From Gonatopus flavifemur (taxonomy: Eukaryota; Arthropoda; Insecta; Hymenoptera; Dryinidae), in NCBI GenBank assembly GCA_018340375.1, contig JAFFJZ010000020.1, forward strand, positions 4,092,001-4,156,000: 64,000 bases of DNA. Direction: 5' to 3'. Each line of letters opens with the position of its first letter. Position 1 is the stretch's first letter. Below the pieces are notes generated by a model that was not told the origin of the DNA, did not search any database, and saw only the letters and a program-made list of their open reading frames with translations. Positions 10,673 through 22,210 of the stretch are shown in pieces. A program made the position numbers and the translations under genes.

Positions 10673-13510
10673 CGCGACCAAGGGATTGATTGCTGGAATT
10701 TGTATGTTGATTTTAATATCACGTACATCCACGTTCCTAATATGAAATTCAAAATTCACACATTAATGGACACTGGAAGGATGAGAAACTAAGTTAATCA
10801 GGTTCTAATTAACTGAATATTTATACGAGTAAACCTCGAACCACTCAGGAAATATAATCAAATTGATTTCACAAGCCTCGATAAATTGCAATTGAATACC
10901 GATAAAAAGATCAGTATCGTACGTTTTCCGCACAGAATTTGATTAATAAATACTGTTATGCGAATGAGAAAACAGTAAAAGTATCTAGTGTAACGGTGAA
11001 TCCGTGTGACAACTGGTTACAACTCGTATCGTAGCTGTTCTGGTGCTTTGATACATGCATACGTATCACTGTTTGGCTTGGGTGCTTGGGTAGCATATTC
11101 TGGTTAAAGTCCCGTCTAGACGGCAAAGCAGGTCGATATCTGGCACCTCTACTTCGCCGACTCACCATGAGAGTTGCTGCTGTAAAGGATGGTGTGTGTA
11201 TCAGTAATCCGAGTATAGAGATATGATTCGGTGATAGTAGGATGGTCATCGACACGGATCATCAGTTTAACTCTGCTGAACTCTACTGCGTTGTTGATAT
11301 CAGGGACGAAGGAAACAGAACCAACGGCACTTTTCTACCAAGTGACTTACGGTTTTCAGTAGTTTCTTTCTTTCCACGTCCTTGAGGAAAAACTATAAAC
11401 ACGACATATTTGCATCCTTATTTTCACTAATTCTCATTCAGATCAGTTGAATGAGAATTTTGCATATTTTTCGTTAGAGAAAAATGAAAAAAAAAAAAGA
11501 GATAGATAGTATTTGAAACAATCCATCTTGATTGTTTTTTCTTTCCCCTCTTCAAACTACCATACTAGACTCCTCAATAATTTCTCTTCTCTTTCATTTT
11601 CTTTTGTTCACGAATCTTCATATCTTTTTTTGATCTTCCTCCACATCTTATCTCCCCTTCAAACTTTGCTCTCAGCCTTCTTTTTCAATTCTTCGCGCAT
11701 CTTATAGTTTTTCCCCCCTGAGTTTTAACCGTTTCTCTCTTTTTCTTCCCTCTCTTCGCGAAACTGTTCTCTGTTCTTTGCGATGATTCCTCTTAAATAC
11801 ATCTCTCATATCCTACACACGATTAGGATAAATTTTGAGTCCCATCGAGCACACGGGTTTGTTCTTTTCATAAACAATGTATGCAATCCTCATGGAAAAT
11901 CTAGGCATTTTTGATTGGGGGATAATTCGAGGGAGTTGTTTTTTTTTATCTTCGTTATTCTCTCCTCGGCGATCAATTTACGGAGCGCAGAAAATGAATG
12001 CAGCAAATCTCCATGGAAGAAGGAGGAAAATGGTGCAGATGAAAGTCGGTACACATGAAAGGGAGAGAGCGGATCTGTGACGACTCTGGCCCGTTATTAT
12101 GATCGATGAGTCGACTTGCGAAACGAGATAAAAACCTTAACGCAAAATGAGGCAGCACTCGGGGTTCGAGGGTAAAGAATGAAAGAGCCAAGGAAAGCTC
12201 GTTTATATTATGAATATTTCATTCACCCGGGAAAGGGAAATGACCTTTTTATTTCTTGATTCCAAAAAGAAAAACGTTAATTAAAAATAGAAAAATGTTG
12301 AAGAAAAATCAAAGCTGAGGAGATAACGCAATTAGTGCGTTGATGCATTTCTTCTCAGGTGTGAAAGATTTCATTGCAAAAGGAATAAATTAATCTTGAA
12401 TGTTTAGGAAACATATACTGGAACGAAAATTAATGTATCAATGTCCAATTGAATCGATTTTTCAATATATTATATTTTCTGTCCGGAGTAATATAATTGA
12501 TACAGGAAATCACGTGTGGGTATCTCTCGTACGGGTTGATATTCCATCGAACCGCTTCCCTCTGGTTCTCTGCACCTGCTTTGATGCCTCGTCGTCTACT
12601 ACTACACCGTGCATAGAATCTGTCGCAAACACGAAGTAGATAGTATATATCTTCAATGAAATCAACATGCCCGCTAGTCACGCATCTATACTTGATGTTA
12701 AAATTCCTCAGTCTGGTTACTTCAAGTATATCTATATCCGTAGCAATTCGACTGTTTTGATATTGATAGAATGATAAGACGTGTGTCGCATGCGTTGAAC
12801 AGGAATATTTTAGGAATAAAAATTGGAGACGAGTACCCTGAATAGCTCTCAGCGATGAAACTCTTCAATAATTACTATATTTTGGCTTGCAATTGTTAAA
12901 CCTTGATGAATTACTGATATTATCATCAGTCGAAGCGTATGGTGTTCATATTTTTATCTGGAAATCAGAGTGATTTGGAGTTTTCGTAGGATTCGTTCAA
13001 CGATTCGAAACATCAAATTGAGAGGAACGCAGAGCAGATTGTAACGTACAGGGAAGACAAAGGAAGCGGAACAGGATGTACATATCGTTTGGATAAAAAA
13101 AGAAGAATGTACTAATTAAGCATCGTATCATTATTGAATTTTATAGTGAGAATGGTGTACAAACATCACGTATCATTTTAGTTTCCCATGACAATGTGGA
13201 GGAGTTGTCAGCTTGTGAATAGAAAGAAGTTCATCAACGTCGTGAGGGTTTTGATGTTACGCATGATATTTATGCACAGGGAGTGGAGCTTAAAATTTTG
13301 AGTACAACAGGTTTGTTTTGTACGGATTTCAACGGAAGTGAGTGGGATTTGTTAGAAATCAATCAATTAATACAATGAACGTAATTATTACAAGAACTTT
13401 GTGTTTCAATGGAAAATATGAGACTTTTTTCTAACAGATCAGAGGAGCGCTAGCGATCAATTGTATTGATCATGCGTTCATCACTTTTAGTATAAGTATT
13501 CCAGGATTTT
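10673..13510. other. No confirmed gene; one weak exon candidate inside
   Basis: Apart from the candidate at 11168-11336, this is AT-rich sequence with CT-rich tracts (about 11520-11760). No repeats were found. Confidence 0.45.
11168..11336 (-). CDS. Possible coding exon, unrecognised
   Basis: On the minus strand a frame of about 56 codons opens after a TAG at 11337-11339. It contains MIRVDDHPTITESYLYTR and ends at ...SSNSH followed by a good donor-like G|GTGAGT near 11166. A second minus frame (about 97 codons from an ATG at about 11249, MTILLSPNHISILG...) overlaps it. The region is richer in GC and CpG than its surroundings. No family is recognised and the acceptor side is weak, so this is a candidate only. 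Confidence 0.2.
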
Positions 13511-13899
13511 CAGCGGTCAGGGAATTTCCAGAGTGGTCAGGGATCGAATCATTCAAATGACAATTGATAACCCACATATCACTCCATGTCTCAACAATAC
13601 ACCTAGGGTATTACAATATCTCACTTGGAACATTTTGTGTGAAATATTTCTACGGGATTCTATAGACATTACGGAAACAATATTCCGTTACAAATGTTCT
13701 GTGAGTCTTAAGAATTGAAATATTGTACATATGATATTCTGCGAGATTTTTAGAGTCTATGTTGGTGAATATACAAAATTTGTTGCAAATGAAAGGATTA
13801 TAAGAATATTTCAATAGCAATATTATTCACAGGAATAACATTTTTCATCATCCCAAATGACGGTGAAAAAACCATGAATTTCATTACCTATTTATATCT
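13511..13899. repeat. GGTCAGGGAAT words and ATATTCTG words
   Basis: CAGCGGTCAGGGAATTTCC and GTGGTCAGGGATC (13512-13547) are paired with AATAGTCAGGGAAAATTCC and GAAGTCAGGGAATCC at about 15370-15408, in the same orientation. The stretch from 13620 to 13760 repeats short forms of ATATTCTGTGAG. These look like remnants of one or two dispersed elements. Confidence 0.4.
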
Positions 13900-14255
13900 C
13901 GTTCCAGAATATCCTGAGTGGATTGGTTTATGTCTCAGGAGCACGAATTTTTGACAATTTTTCATCGATCTGAGCTAACACTTGGGAAAATTTAAAAGTC
14001 AAGATAAAAAAAACTTCTCACCCACGACCTACTCATATTTCGTTTGAGAAGATTTTGAATCGATTGGTCTATATCTCTCGAAAACGAATTTTCCAAAATT
14101 GCCCATCGATTTGAGCCAGCACTTGGTAGAATTTACAAGTCGAGGTCGAAAAAAACCTCTCTTCCACGACCTATTCATTTTTCGTTCCAAAAGATTCTCA
14201 ATCGATTGGTCTATGTCCCTCGGAAGCAAATTTTTCAAAACTTCGTCGCGATTTT
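13900..14255. repeat. Tandem repeat, unit 141-142 bp, about 2.5 copies
   Basis: Units start at about 13900, 14041 and 14183, each with CGTT(C/T) then ...GATTGGTCTATGTCTC, CATCGATTTGAGC, CAGCACTTGG and CCACGACCTATTCAT. The copies differ by scattered changes, so the duplication is not recent. A minus-strand frame runs through unit 2 into unit 3, as expected for a 47-codon period, but it encodes nothing I recognise. Confidence 0.85.
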
Positions 14256-14411
14256 TTCAATAAATACAATGGCATTATGAGAACATCGATATCGTCTGGA
14301 GGATCCGCTTATGTGATAGAAAGTAGGTTCAATTCTCACTGTGGAAATTTTCCAATAAATGATACTTTCGATGTGGCTTTTCTTTCACATGGTCATTCTG
14401 GTCAACCGTAC

Positions 14412-14700
14412 GGAAATATTTCGCTCAAATAACCATGGATCATCTCTGAAAAACATCGCATTTTCTCTGCAAACCTCTAAAAAATTCTGAAATTTTGATG
14501 AAAAATCTAATATTTTTGGAACATTCTGTACAGAATTTTTTCAGAATTTATAAGAGTTTTTCATTGTTTCAGACAAATAAAAACAAAATTGTACTTTGAA
14601 TAAATTCTGACGAAACTCTGAAAAATTTCTAACATTTTTCTGCGACTATCGAGGAAGATTTTTTGATTTTCAAACACCTCCTCACATATGATATTTAAAT
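14412..14700. repeat. Dispersed repeat, copy 1 (CTCTGAAAA words)
   Basis: This matches 39887-40190 in the same orientation over about 290 bp. Shared blocks include GGAAATATTTC, ACATCGCATTTTCTCTGCAA, GAAAAATCTAAT, TTGGAACAT, CTGTACAGA, CAGACAAATA and AAATTCTGACGAA. The interior repeats CTCTGAAAAATTCTG. No coding capacity or inverted terminus is visible. Confidence 0.82.
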
Positions 14701-15857
14701 ATAGAATATGGATGTATTTATAGAATTTTTATTTAAAGTATTATTTTCTTACGGGCAGGCTCATACAACTTTGGTGAAAGTTAATTCTGAAGACATTTTT
14801 TTAACCAAAAGTCATATTTTGTAAATTCGTTATACGTAATTGTTGGAATTTTTCCGTACAGAATATCGTTGAGTTGATCTCAGAAGAATTCTAGAATGTC
14901 TGCAGAATATCAAAAAGATGGTAACATATAGTAAGACATCATGGAAACATTCTGATAATATGCTTCAGTCAATCTCCAGAATATTACATATTCCACGTGT
15001 GATATTTTTGCATCAAATCTTATTAGGACTGTATAATATTCTGAGAAAATCTTAGTTAATTTACTTTTGTTAGATTCGATCAGTTTGTCAGTCAAATAAA
15101 GCATGTGTCATCCATGCTTTGTGAAATTTGAAATTTTTAACAAGTATTTATTAAGAAGAAAGATCGAAAAGAGACTCTTTCCATTATTTTTTCTTGTATT
15201 CACACTATAGATACAATTATGGGAATTAGGAGTGATTATAAAATCCTCTCTTAAGGCATGAGAGATATAATTTTTTACCTCAAAAGAATTTTTTATTCGA
15301 ATAATCTCTTTAAATATGAAAATAACATACAGTACAGGTTTTGAATGCAATAAAAATTCCCAAATTTCAGAATAGTCAGGGAAAATTCCTAAGAAGTCAG
15401 GGAATCCAGTAAACCAGCGACGCTGGACATCCTGTATTGAACTGAACGTTTAAGCGCGAAAACCTGAAATTTAAGATTTTTCCAGACTATTTATTCATTT
15501 GTTATCACAATGATAAAATAATTCAAAAATCTCAAATCCCATTTTTCTTGAGAATTTATTTTTTGATTATGAACACCAAATTCTTCATGTGCACCACTGT
15601 GTGTTTAGTTGGGATTTGATACTGTTGCAATACTGATGTATTCGTTATCATCGGCTTGGTATCGAGACTTCTATCTGAAACTTCAAATATTTTATTTTCC
15701 ATACTACAAACCATAGTGTCAAAGATAATTGTGGAATTTTTTTCCAAAAAAGAGACTTTTCTTCATTTTTAGAAGATTCAACACCTAAAGGGCAAAACAA
15801 TTACTCAAAGTGGAGAAGAAATCCCTCATTTGTTATCAAAAATAATATATCGTTCAA
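14701..15857. other. No gene; scattered AGAATATTCT words
   Basis: Between 14850 and 15060 the words CAGAATATC, AGAATATTAC and AATATTCTGAG recur in both orientations, which resembles the interiors of the word-built elements. No terminal repeats could be set. The GTCAGGGAA pair noted for 13511-13899 lies at 15370-15408. Confidence 0.4.
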
Positions 15858-16436
15858 CAAGGAGAGAAATTACATACCCTAGTAGAAATTTGATCAGACA
15901 TTCCCTGTCTGTAATCAAGTTGGAATTCGGAAGCCTTAAATGAGGAAAATCTTATGAGGCTCTTACAAGGGACTCATCTGATTTCCCTAATAGGATTCAA
16001 ATAAGGTTGTAACGCAGGGGTGCAACTGGGTTCGGATGAGATTGCCATAAAATCAAGCGAAATAGGGGAAACCGTAACGAAACCTGTTGAGGGCCTGATC
16101 CCTCATCAGGCCCTGGTATTTTCCCGTTCAGAATATTTACTAGGGTAATTTCGGAGGAGTGTGAAGCTGGCTCTCCCCAAGCCGGACCCTAACATCACTT
16201 GAAGGTTTTTATAACGTTCTTAGAAAATCCGAATGCGTTGAAAACATCCTCAGAACTTTCTTAACACGTCCGGGGAAGATGGTGTTAACCCCGATGGTTC
16301 TCAAACAACATTCTCAATAAAAACGTCAACCGTTTCATCTTCATTACGAACTCGAGAAATACTCTCAGATTTTAAGAAATATTCTCTAATTGCCTATTAA
16401 AGATTACTATATTTCCGAACTGCATTTCTCTCCGTG
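15858..16436. mobile_element. Class 1 MITE carrying a class 2 insertion
   Basis: The left end CAAGGAGAGAAATTACAT pairs with the right end ATTTCTCTCCGTG (to 16436). Once the inner element 15877-16145 is removed, the subterminal TTTCGGA pairs with TCCGAA near the right end. Interior words are CTCAG, TTCTTA and TTCTCAA. Confidence 0.6.
15877..16145. mobile_element. Class 2 element, CCCTAGTAG ends, TA duplication
   Basis: A 269-bp element, CCCTAGTAGAAATTTGAT at the left and GAATATTTACTAGGG at the right, flanked by TA on both sides (15875-15876 and 16146-16147). The interior has a strong palindrome, GGGCCTGAT...ATCAGGCCC (about 16091-16113), and several AAGCCTTA/TGAGG words. The termini match 4100-4268, which has a TT duplication, so TA here need not mean a mariner-type target. 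Confidence 0.85.
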
Positions 16437-16992
16437 TGAGGTTAACCCAATATTTTCTCCTTCACCTACACAAGAACGTAAATTACTACTCTTATGGATC
16501 AGTTTGACAAATTGGCTTGGAATTGATCCCTTTCTCCCCCAAAAACTATTCGGCAAAGAACTGGAATAAAGAAATTCCCCCACGCTCAGGGGACGAAATC
16601 CACAATTGGCTTGAAGAAAAACTCCCCATATTTCCTACAGTATCTTTGATATTATTTCACTGTATTATCAATTATCTTTTGATAAGTCGATGTATTTTTT
16701 CCATTTCTTCAAAAATTCATGAACGTCCATGCCTTGTGAGCTAGATATTACTATCTTTACTCGAATCGAATAACCGCCATCACAATGCTGCTATCATTCA
16801 CATACACTGAAAAAAACAAAAACGTTTTTCATTTGACAGAAAACTATACACTCGACGCGTTATTGTCCTCACATCGAACTACTCTACATTTTTAATCGAA
16901 TGAATTGTTGTCATAGCGATATGTAGCATCATCCGCACTGGAATGTCAATATCATTCTCAATCCTCGTGGTTTCGAAAACACTCATCATCAG

Positions 16993-17031
<39 letters not shown>

Positions 17032-17940
17032 ACATCACGTGAATAATATTCTTGTTTTTTAGAATAAAAAATACAACTACCCCTACGCCAAGTTCACATA
17101 AATTTCTTCTGAATTCCCATCAAGTGGTAAGATAAGTATCGCTTATTTAGCTCTCGTAAACTGAAATAAGAAAGAAAACACATGTTCCTAATACTTTCGT
17201 CACACAAGTTCATTGTTATTCTCTCGAATAAAATGAGAAAAAAAGAATGTCCTCTGCAAATGAAACTCAGTGGGAAAAGTAGGAGGACACCGATTAAATG
17301 AAATAGAGAGAAGAAGAAGAAGAAGAAGAAGAAGGTACAGAGAAAAAGTAGTTGGGAGTATAATGGGACAGAATGAAAAGATAAAGAAAACGTATACGTG
17401 TCTGTTCTTTTATTTTCACTTTAGATGGTACTACGACCGTACACACGTGCGAAAGAAAAATTTCACAAGCGTGTTTCCATTTCGCGTGGCGCGAGAAGGA
17501 TATGAGATATGTATATGATATTTAAACGTAATGAAGAAGTAATTACAAGAGTGATTATAAACTTGGGAAGAAGGATGCTGCAACGGCACTTAATAGGAAT
17601 AGCGTTTCTTTCAAGGCCTCATTTAACGCAAAGTTCTTCATTATTGTACCATTCAGGGGAGGAGGGAGGCTAAAATTCAATACAATAATTCTAAAAAATA
17701 TTCCTTTTTCTTCTGTTACAGGTGAGTCTGTGAATAATCAAAATAGTCGTAGCATCGATAAGTGAGTATGCAAACATACTTTTTCGGGGGAAATTTTCAT
17801 GCTGTAACATTAGAAGGATCAAGTGAATTCGATCAACGTAGCCATTTTATCTCTTCACCCAAAAATTATATAAAAATTATATATAAATATTGTATTCGAC
17901 CATAACTACTGTACAAGATATACAGCACTCTTGAAATACA
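16437..17940. other. No gene; (TA)16 and (AGA)9 microsatellites
   Basis: (TA)n at 16996-17027 and (AGA)n at 17309-17335. ACACTGAAAAAAAC near 16804 looks like a class 1 end without a partner. The 82-codon frame over the AGA tract is low complexity. Confidence 0.55.
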
Positions 17941-18238
17941 CACGGAAAAAAAGAATTTATTGAAGCAGCCAATCGAGGTATTATATATATGATGGCAAAT
18001 TCTTTTGCTAGCCTAGCTGAAAATTCGCTACCACAGCTAACTGAATTGCTGAGAGAGCAAGATGATTGACTAAAACAGTCAACTTTTCGCTGGAACAGCA
18101 AAATTTTTAGTATCGTATACAGAATAGCAAATGAAATTTTGCTAGGGGAGCAAAAATTTGTTGTTGCCACAGCTAAAAAATTGCTGATGTAGCTAACAGG
18201 ATTGCTGTGATAGCAAACGGAATTATTTTTTCTCCGTG
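17941..18238. mobile_element. GCTGTG-word MITE, complete copy (298 bp)
   Basis: CACGGAAAAAAAGAATT at the left, AATTATTTTTTCTCCGTG at the right. The interior shares, in order, TCGAGGTATTATATA, CTAGCTGAAAATTCGCT, TTGCTGAGAGAGCAA, TCGCTGGAACAGCAAAA and ATTGCTGTGATAGCAAA with 60839-61160 and 55174-55435. The repeated unit is the self-complementary TTGCTGTGACAGCAA. TA flanks are not preserved here. Confidence 0.85.
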
Positions 18239-18475
18239 CGTCATCTCATGTAATAACTAATTTATCCAGAACTACCCGATACTTTTTTTTCCATATAAAT
18301 TGTACAGAATTTATATAAGAACTCTTGTGGAATACGTTTGGAACGATCTGATTGAGAATTGAACAGATCTCAACAAATGTTAAATATAATAACTCAGAAA
18401 AATAATCGTTGAACCTTAGGAAAAATCGAGTACAACCCTTATCGTGTACTTTCCGTTGATCACGAAGAACAATCG
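18239..18475. other. No feature recognised
   Basis: AT-rich sequence between the MITE and the 18476-18721 open frame. Confidence 0.5.
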
Positions 18476-18721
18476 TTAGGAAAGATTCAAAGAAATATTT
18501 TCAACGGTAATATCATGAATCTCCCTCGAAGAAAGATACAAAACAAAATCGTATCGTGGAGGATCATGAGGGTTAACCTTAGGCTGGAAACGATCCTCCG
18601 GACCCTCGTTCATTTCTCGATGGAAAAGGTTCCCTTGAACCAGAACCACCCCATCTCTTCGAACAAAATTGGTTTGTAGATTGACCACGAGAGAGCGCGC
18701 AACATCTCTTCGAATGTACAT
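18476..18721 (-). CDS. Uncharacterised 81-codon open frame
   Basis: ATG at 18721, stop at 18476. The product is polar with no signal peptide or membrane segment (contains NEGPEDRFQPKVNPHDPPRY). Base composition is more even than in the surrounding AT-rich DNA, and the start lies at the edge of a CpG-rich zone. I recognise no family. It could be a small gene, an exon or chance. Confidence 0.2.
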   Translation of the reverse strand: MYIRRDVARSLVVNLQTNFVRRDGVVLVQGNLFHREMNEGPEDRFQPKVNPHDPPRYDFVLYLSSREIHDITVENISLNLS

Positions 18722-19352
18722 AGAAGAGAGAAAGAACGAGAAGGAGGCGGCGGGGGCCGCGATGGGGATGGAGTAACAGTCTGTCAGTGTAGTTTCGGAC
18801 GTGGAGCCGCGTGTAACTCTAAAAGGATATTCTTTACGATTCTCTTTCCGTGCGCTTAAACTCCGTGGATTATTAATATACTCATCTCGTTGTTTCGTTT
18901 CGTTGGTGACTAACGATCACTATGAGAGAACGATGGGATGAAATAGAATTTTGAGAAAAAGTGTGTGCGAGAGTGCGTGTGTGTGTGTCCCCTCCCTCTC
19001 GAGTAATAACATCGAAACGAATTGTTTCAAACTGTACCGGTTTGTTGATTTTAGTTTCGCGCGCGTCTGTTTGTTTTCGTTATTTTGAATGAGTGTAATC
19101 ATCTGTGGATTAACACCTAACAGCTGCGCGCCAGTCAACAGAGGCAAGTTATTCGGAGAGAAAAGTGACCGGTTTGTCGACCGGATGCATTTTGATCGAT
19201 CGGTTTATATTTATTCTTGTGATTCTTCGTCGGTGGTGAATCAGCGGATGATGTACGATCAGAATCATGGGTTCAAGTTCATGAGTTTCTTTCAGGTCGA
19301 TCGATATCACGATCGCGAGGGTTCGATCGATTATACGTTTATTATCCTTTGA
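18640..19352 (+). promoter_or_regulatory. CpG-rich zone, possible promoter or 5' exon
   Basis: This is the most CpG-rich stretch of the window: GGCGGCGGGGGCCGCG at 18746-18761, GGAGCCGCGTG, GCGCGCGTC and many CGATCGAT. TCAGTGT at 18785-18791 fits an insect initiator, and GGACGTGG follows at 18797. That is a DPE-like motif, but it is too close (+12) to be in register. An 87-codon plus frame begins at 19089 (MSVIICGLTPNS...) with no known domain. Confidence 0.3.
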
Positions 19353-19617
19353 CAATGTTTCGATGATCGAAATATTCTAGGTGTACGAATGAATGATGGA
19401 TGTTCAAAGTGTTAAGGTTCATAAATGTGTATTTATATATTTGCTCAAGTGTACGATGTGGATTAGAAAGATAAACTATGTTTAGAACAAGTAGAGCAGA
19501 AAGGGATTTGAATATGAGAAATTGTATCAGCTCGTGCGAAGGAGCTTTATGAAGAAATCATTTCATTTAGTCCGTACAAGTTTGGTACGGAATGTATATG
19601 AAATTTAGATTTATAGG

Positions 19618-19717
19618 ACAATCAATTTCATATCAAATTGTATATAATTTGTATATAATTTTGATATACATTATATATAAATTTGATATGAATTATATAT
19701 AATCCATATTTGATTGT
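19618..19717. mobile_element. Small palindromic AT-rich element
   Basis: ACAATCAATTTCATATCAA at the left, TCCATATTTGATTGT at the right. The interior alternates TTTGATAT, TGTATATAATT and their complements. About 100 bp, possibly the smallest word-built element here. No target duplication could be set. Confidence 0.45.
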
Positions 19718-21372
19718 AAATACAGTTATATAAAATGGGTTCTGAGAAAATGGAATCTGTTGAATTCTTTTATTCAGAAGAATCACTGAATTTCCAGTCG
19801 GAGAGAGAATGTTAACGTTGTTTGTAAATAAAAGAAGCTTTCGTGTGACACGAGCCTTTGAGTACTTAACTTCGATATGATGTAAGGTACGAACATTGCA
19901 GCATCTTTTTGATCCTTGCACGTGAAGTTTCATAATTGTGATTGCAAATTTTTCTCCATAAGCTGAGTATGAATACTTGGAATTCAAGAATCTCAATATA
20001 TAACTTTCCAAGGGATTAGATTTCAGCACAGGCTTTATCAAATTCCATTGAATAGCTTATCACTGGAAATATAATTGTTTTATTTCTACGAATTCATTTC
20101 TCTTTGATTAGAATTTTCATTTCTCCGCCGAAATTGTTTTTGAATATTCAGGAAGAGTTTCAATTCAATGTCGAGCTTCATGATTTTTGTAGTACTCAAC
20201 TCATCCACAAAAATACTATGGAGATCCAATTGATATTCTATAAATCATCCGAAAATCAGGAATTTTTGTGTATAGAAAATATTTCTGCAACATCTGGATC
20301 TGATAGGATGAATGGATTTGCATGAAAAATTGATTATATTCTTATAAGAGGAGATCTAAGAGAACCTTCAAAGCCTTATATAGGTCCTAACAATATTGAA
20401 ACTTGGAAATTTCCATCAGAAACATATAATGTTAGACAGGATCAATGGATTTTTTCATAAAATTTCGATCGCTGAGAATAAAAATGATGTTACAGTGATA
20501 TGTGAGAGTACAACTCTTTCTCTGAATATTCATTTGAAGGAAAAATTCATGAAAATCGGATAAAAATTGAGTCGATAGCGGATTTTTCTTCATAAATGCA
20601 CCAACATGCTACCGCTGTAGAACAGTGGGATGAGAGTTTTGACTGTGCAATGGATAAATAATTCAATTTCTAATGAGACTTGATTGATTGCAGTAATTAA
20701 GTAAACCCATAGGTAGCTGTAAGAGATTTCTTTCTACTTTTGAATTTTTCATTCCCTGCCCTAGGATAGGATTTGCTTTGAAATTGAGATAGATTTCGTT
20801 ATATCATGAGAGGAACGACTGTTCGTTTGTAGAGAGAGATTGTTTGCAGCGGATTCTTTTGAAAGGGATATTGTTTGTTTGTTTTTTACAACGTAATCAT
20901 TACTTGAACAATACAAGGTGAATATTTCATTGAATTCTGTGACAGATTGAAAACGTATGATTATAAATCATAAATTCAAATCAAATGCGGTTGTCGATCA
21001 ATATTTATCTACGATATATTGCGTTGAGTTTGCAACATTCCAAGTTTTCCTTCACATTTACTCTGTGAGAAGAATTAGAAATACTAATCAGGGATTTTTG
21101 TGAAGTCTTGCAGTTCTTGCAGTTATTAATTTATATTTTTATAATTCTTCATAAAGGAAAAAACATGGGAGACCGTGATCTCAATCCTATTATTTGCGAA
21201 TAAACATTAATTAACGATTGCAATGATGGTTGGATGAGGTCGGGAGGTGTTGTTAGGATTATTATCTTCCATAAAAATGCATTTGCGGAAATTTACAACA
21301 GTTCTGATGAATTTTTATAACTCTTCATAAAGGAAAAATCACAGATTTTTTTCGGTACTTCTGATTTCCGTT
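19718..21372. other. No feature recognised
   Basis: AT-rich, with no repeat or gene that I can place. A 137-codon minus frame (19628-20041) overlaps the palindromic element and is compositionally AT-driven. Confidence 0.5.
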
Positions 21373-21510
21373 CACTGTGAAGAGTAAAAATTATTTTCAT
21401 TCGGAATATTAGCTGATTTCCAGATGCAGTCATAACTAGCCCTGTTTCAACTGAAAGTAAGCATCACAAACAAATGCCCCCACATAATGGAAAAGTCCGA
21501 CTTTTTACCC
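21373..21510. repeat. Dispersed repeat, copy 1 of 3 (GATGCAGTC type)
   Basis: Starts CACTGTGAAGAGTAAAAA and contains AATATTAGCTGATTTCCAG, GATGCAGTCATAACTAGCC, CTGTTTCAACTGAAAGTAAG and CACATAATGGAAAAG. It is homologous, in the same orientation, to 32735-32890 and, inverted, to 42500-42630. It ends in TA-flanked class 1-like termini in the other copies. Confidence 0.75.
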
Positions 21511-21822
21511 CGCGGGGAGACAGAAGTTATTTATACTTAGCGAGATGAGCAACAATTTGGGGAGAAAGAGTACCGTTGAAGAATATTCATAGTGAATTTA
21601 CCGAAAGTTAATAGTTTCAACATAAAAAATAACAATAAAACGATCAACAATTAGTATTTTCACTACGAATTTTTGGTTAACTCACTACAAACATTCCTCA
21701 GGGATCCTCTCTTCCCCTGAATTGACAGTCATTTTTTATAAATGTTAATAATTTTTTTTAGATATTGATTACTTTTTCCTTTCCGAAAACAATTATATAC
21801 AACATTATTCTCAGCACTCTAT
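21511..21822. other. No feature recognised
   Basis: Spacer between two dispersed repeats. Confidence 0.5.
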
Positions 21823-22210
21823 ATTAGGTATGTAAGGTCCATTGCGAAATCAGGTGTAAAAAATTGAAACCCGATTGGGAGTAGGAAAAAATTAATGGCG
21901 CTCGCTTCGCTCGCAATGAGGTATAACAATCGATGCTCGCTTCGCTCGCAATAAGATGTGACATTTGGGGCTCACTTCGTTCGCAGTAGAGTATAATATT
22001 CAATGCTCGCTTCGCTCGCAACCTTCTGATACAGGAACAATGTTCATTATGCTCGCATTTTTGTAAGGTTCATGCGCATTTTATGATAAATCGTTCGTCA
22101 AATTGAAAAAAGACCTTCAGAGAGATGAAATATGTCGTTGTTTATAGAGAAAGTTCAACCAGCTAATGCATATTGATGTTTATAAATGTTGTTTATCACA
22201 CAAAGATGTA
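21823..22210. repeat. GCTCGCTTCGCTCGCA repeat, copy 1
   Basis: The 16-base word GCTCGCTTCGCTCGCA (with variants) occurs four times at about 21899, 21933, 21969 and 22003, a period near 35 bp. Downstream, CAGCTAATGCATATTGATG and GTTGTTTAT match 59650-59690, so this is one dispersed repeat with the word array inside. The minus-strand frame across it encodes repeated RAKRA/ASEAS only because of the repeat. Confidence 0.8.

Noticed and set aside
17270..17518. Arg-rich 82-codon frame
   Set aside because: It is the translation of an (AGA)n microsatellite.
21824..22021. Minus-strand frame with RAKRA/ASEAS repeats as a basic protein
   Set aside because: The peptide repeat is only the translation of the GCTCGCTTCGCTCGCA DNA repeat.
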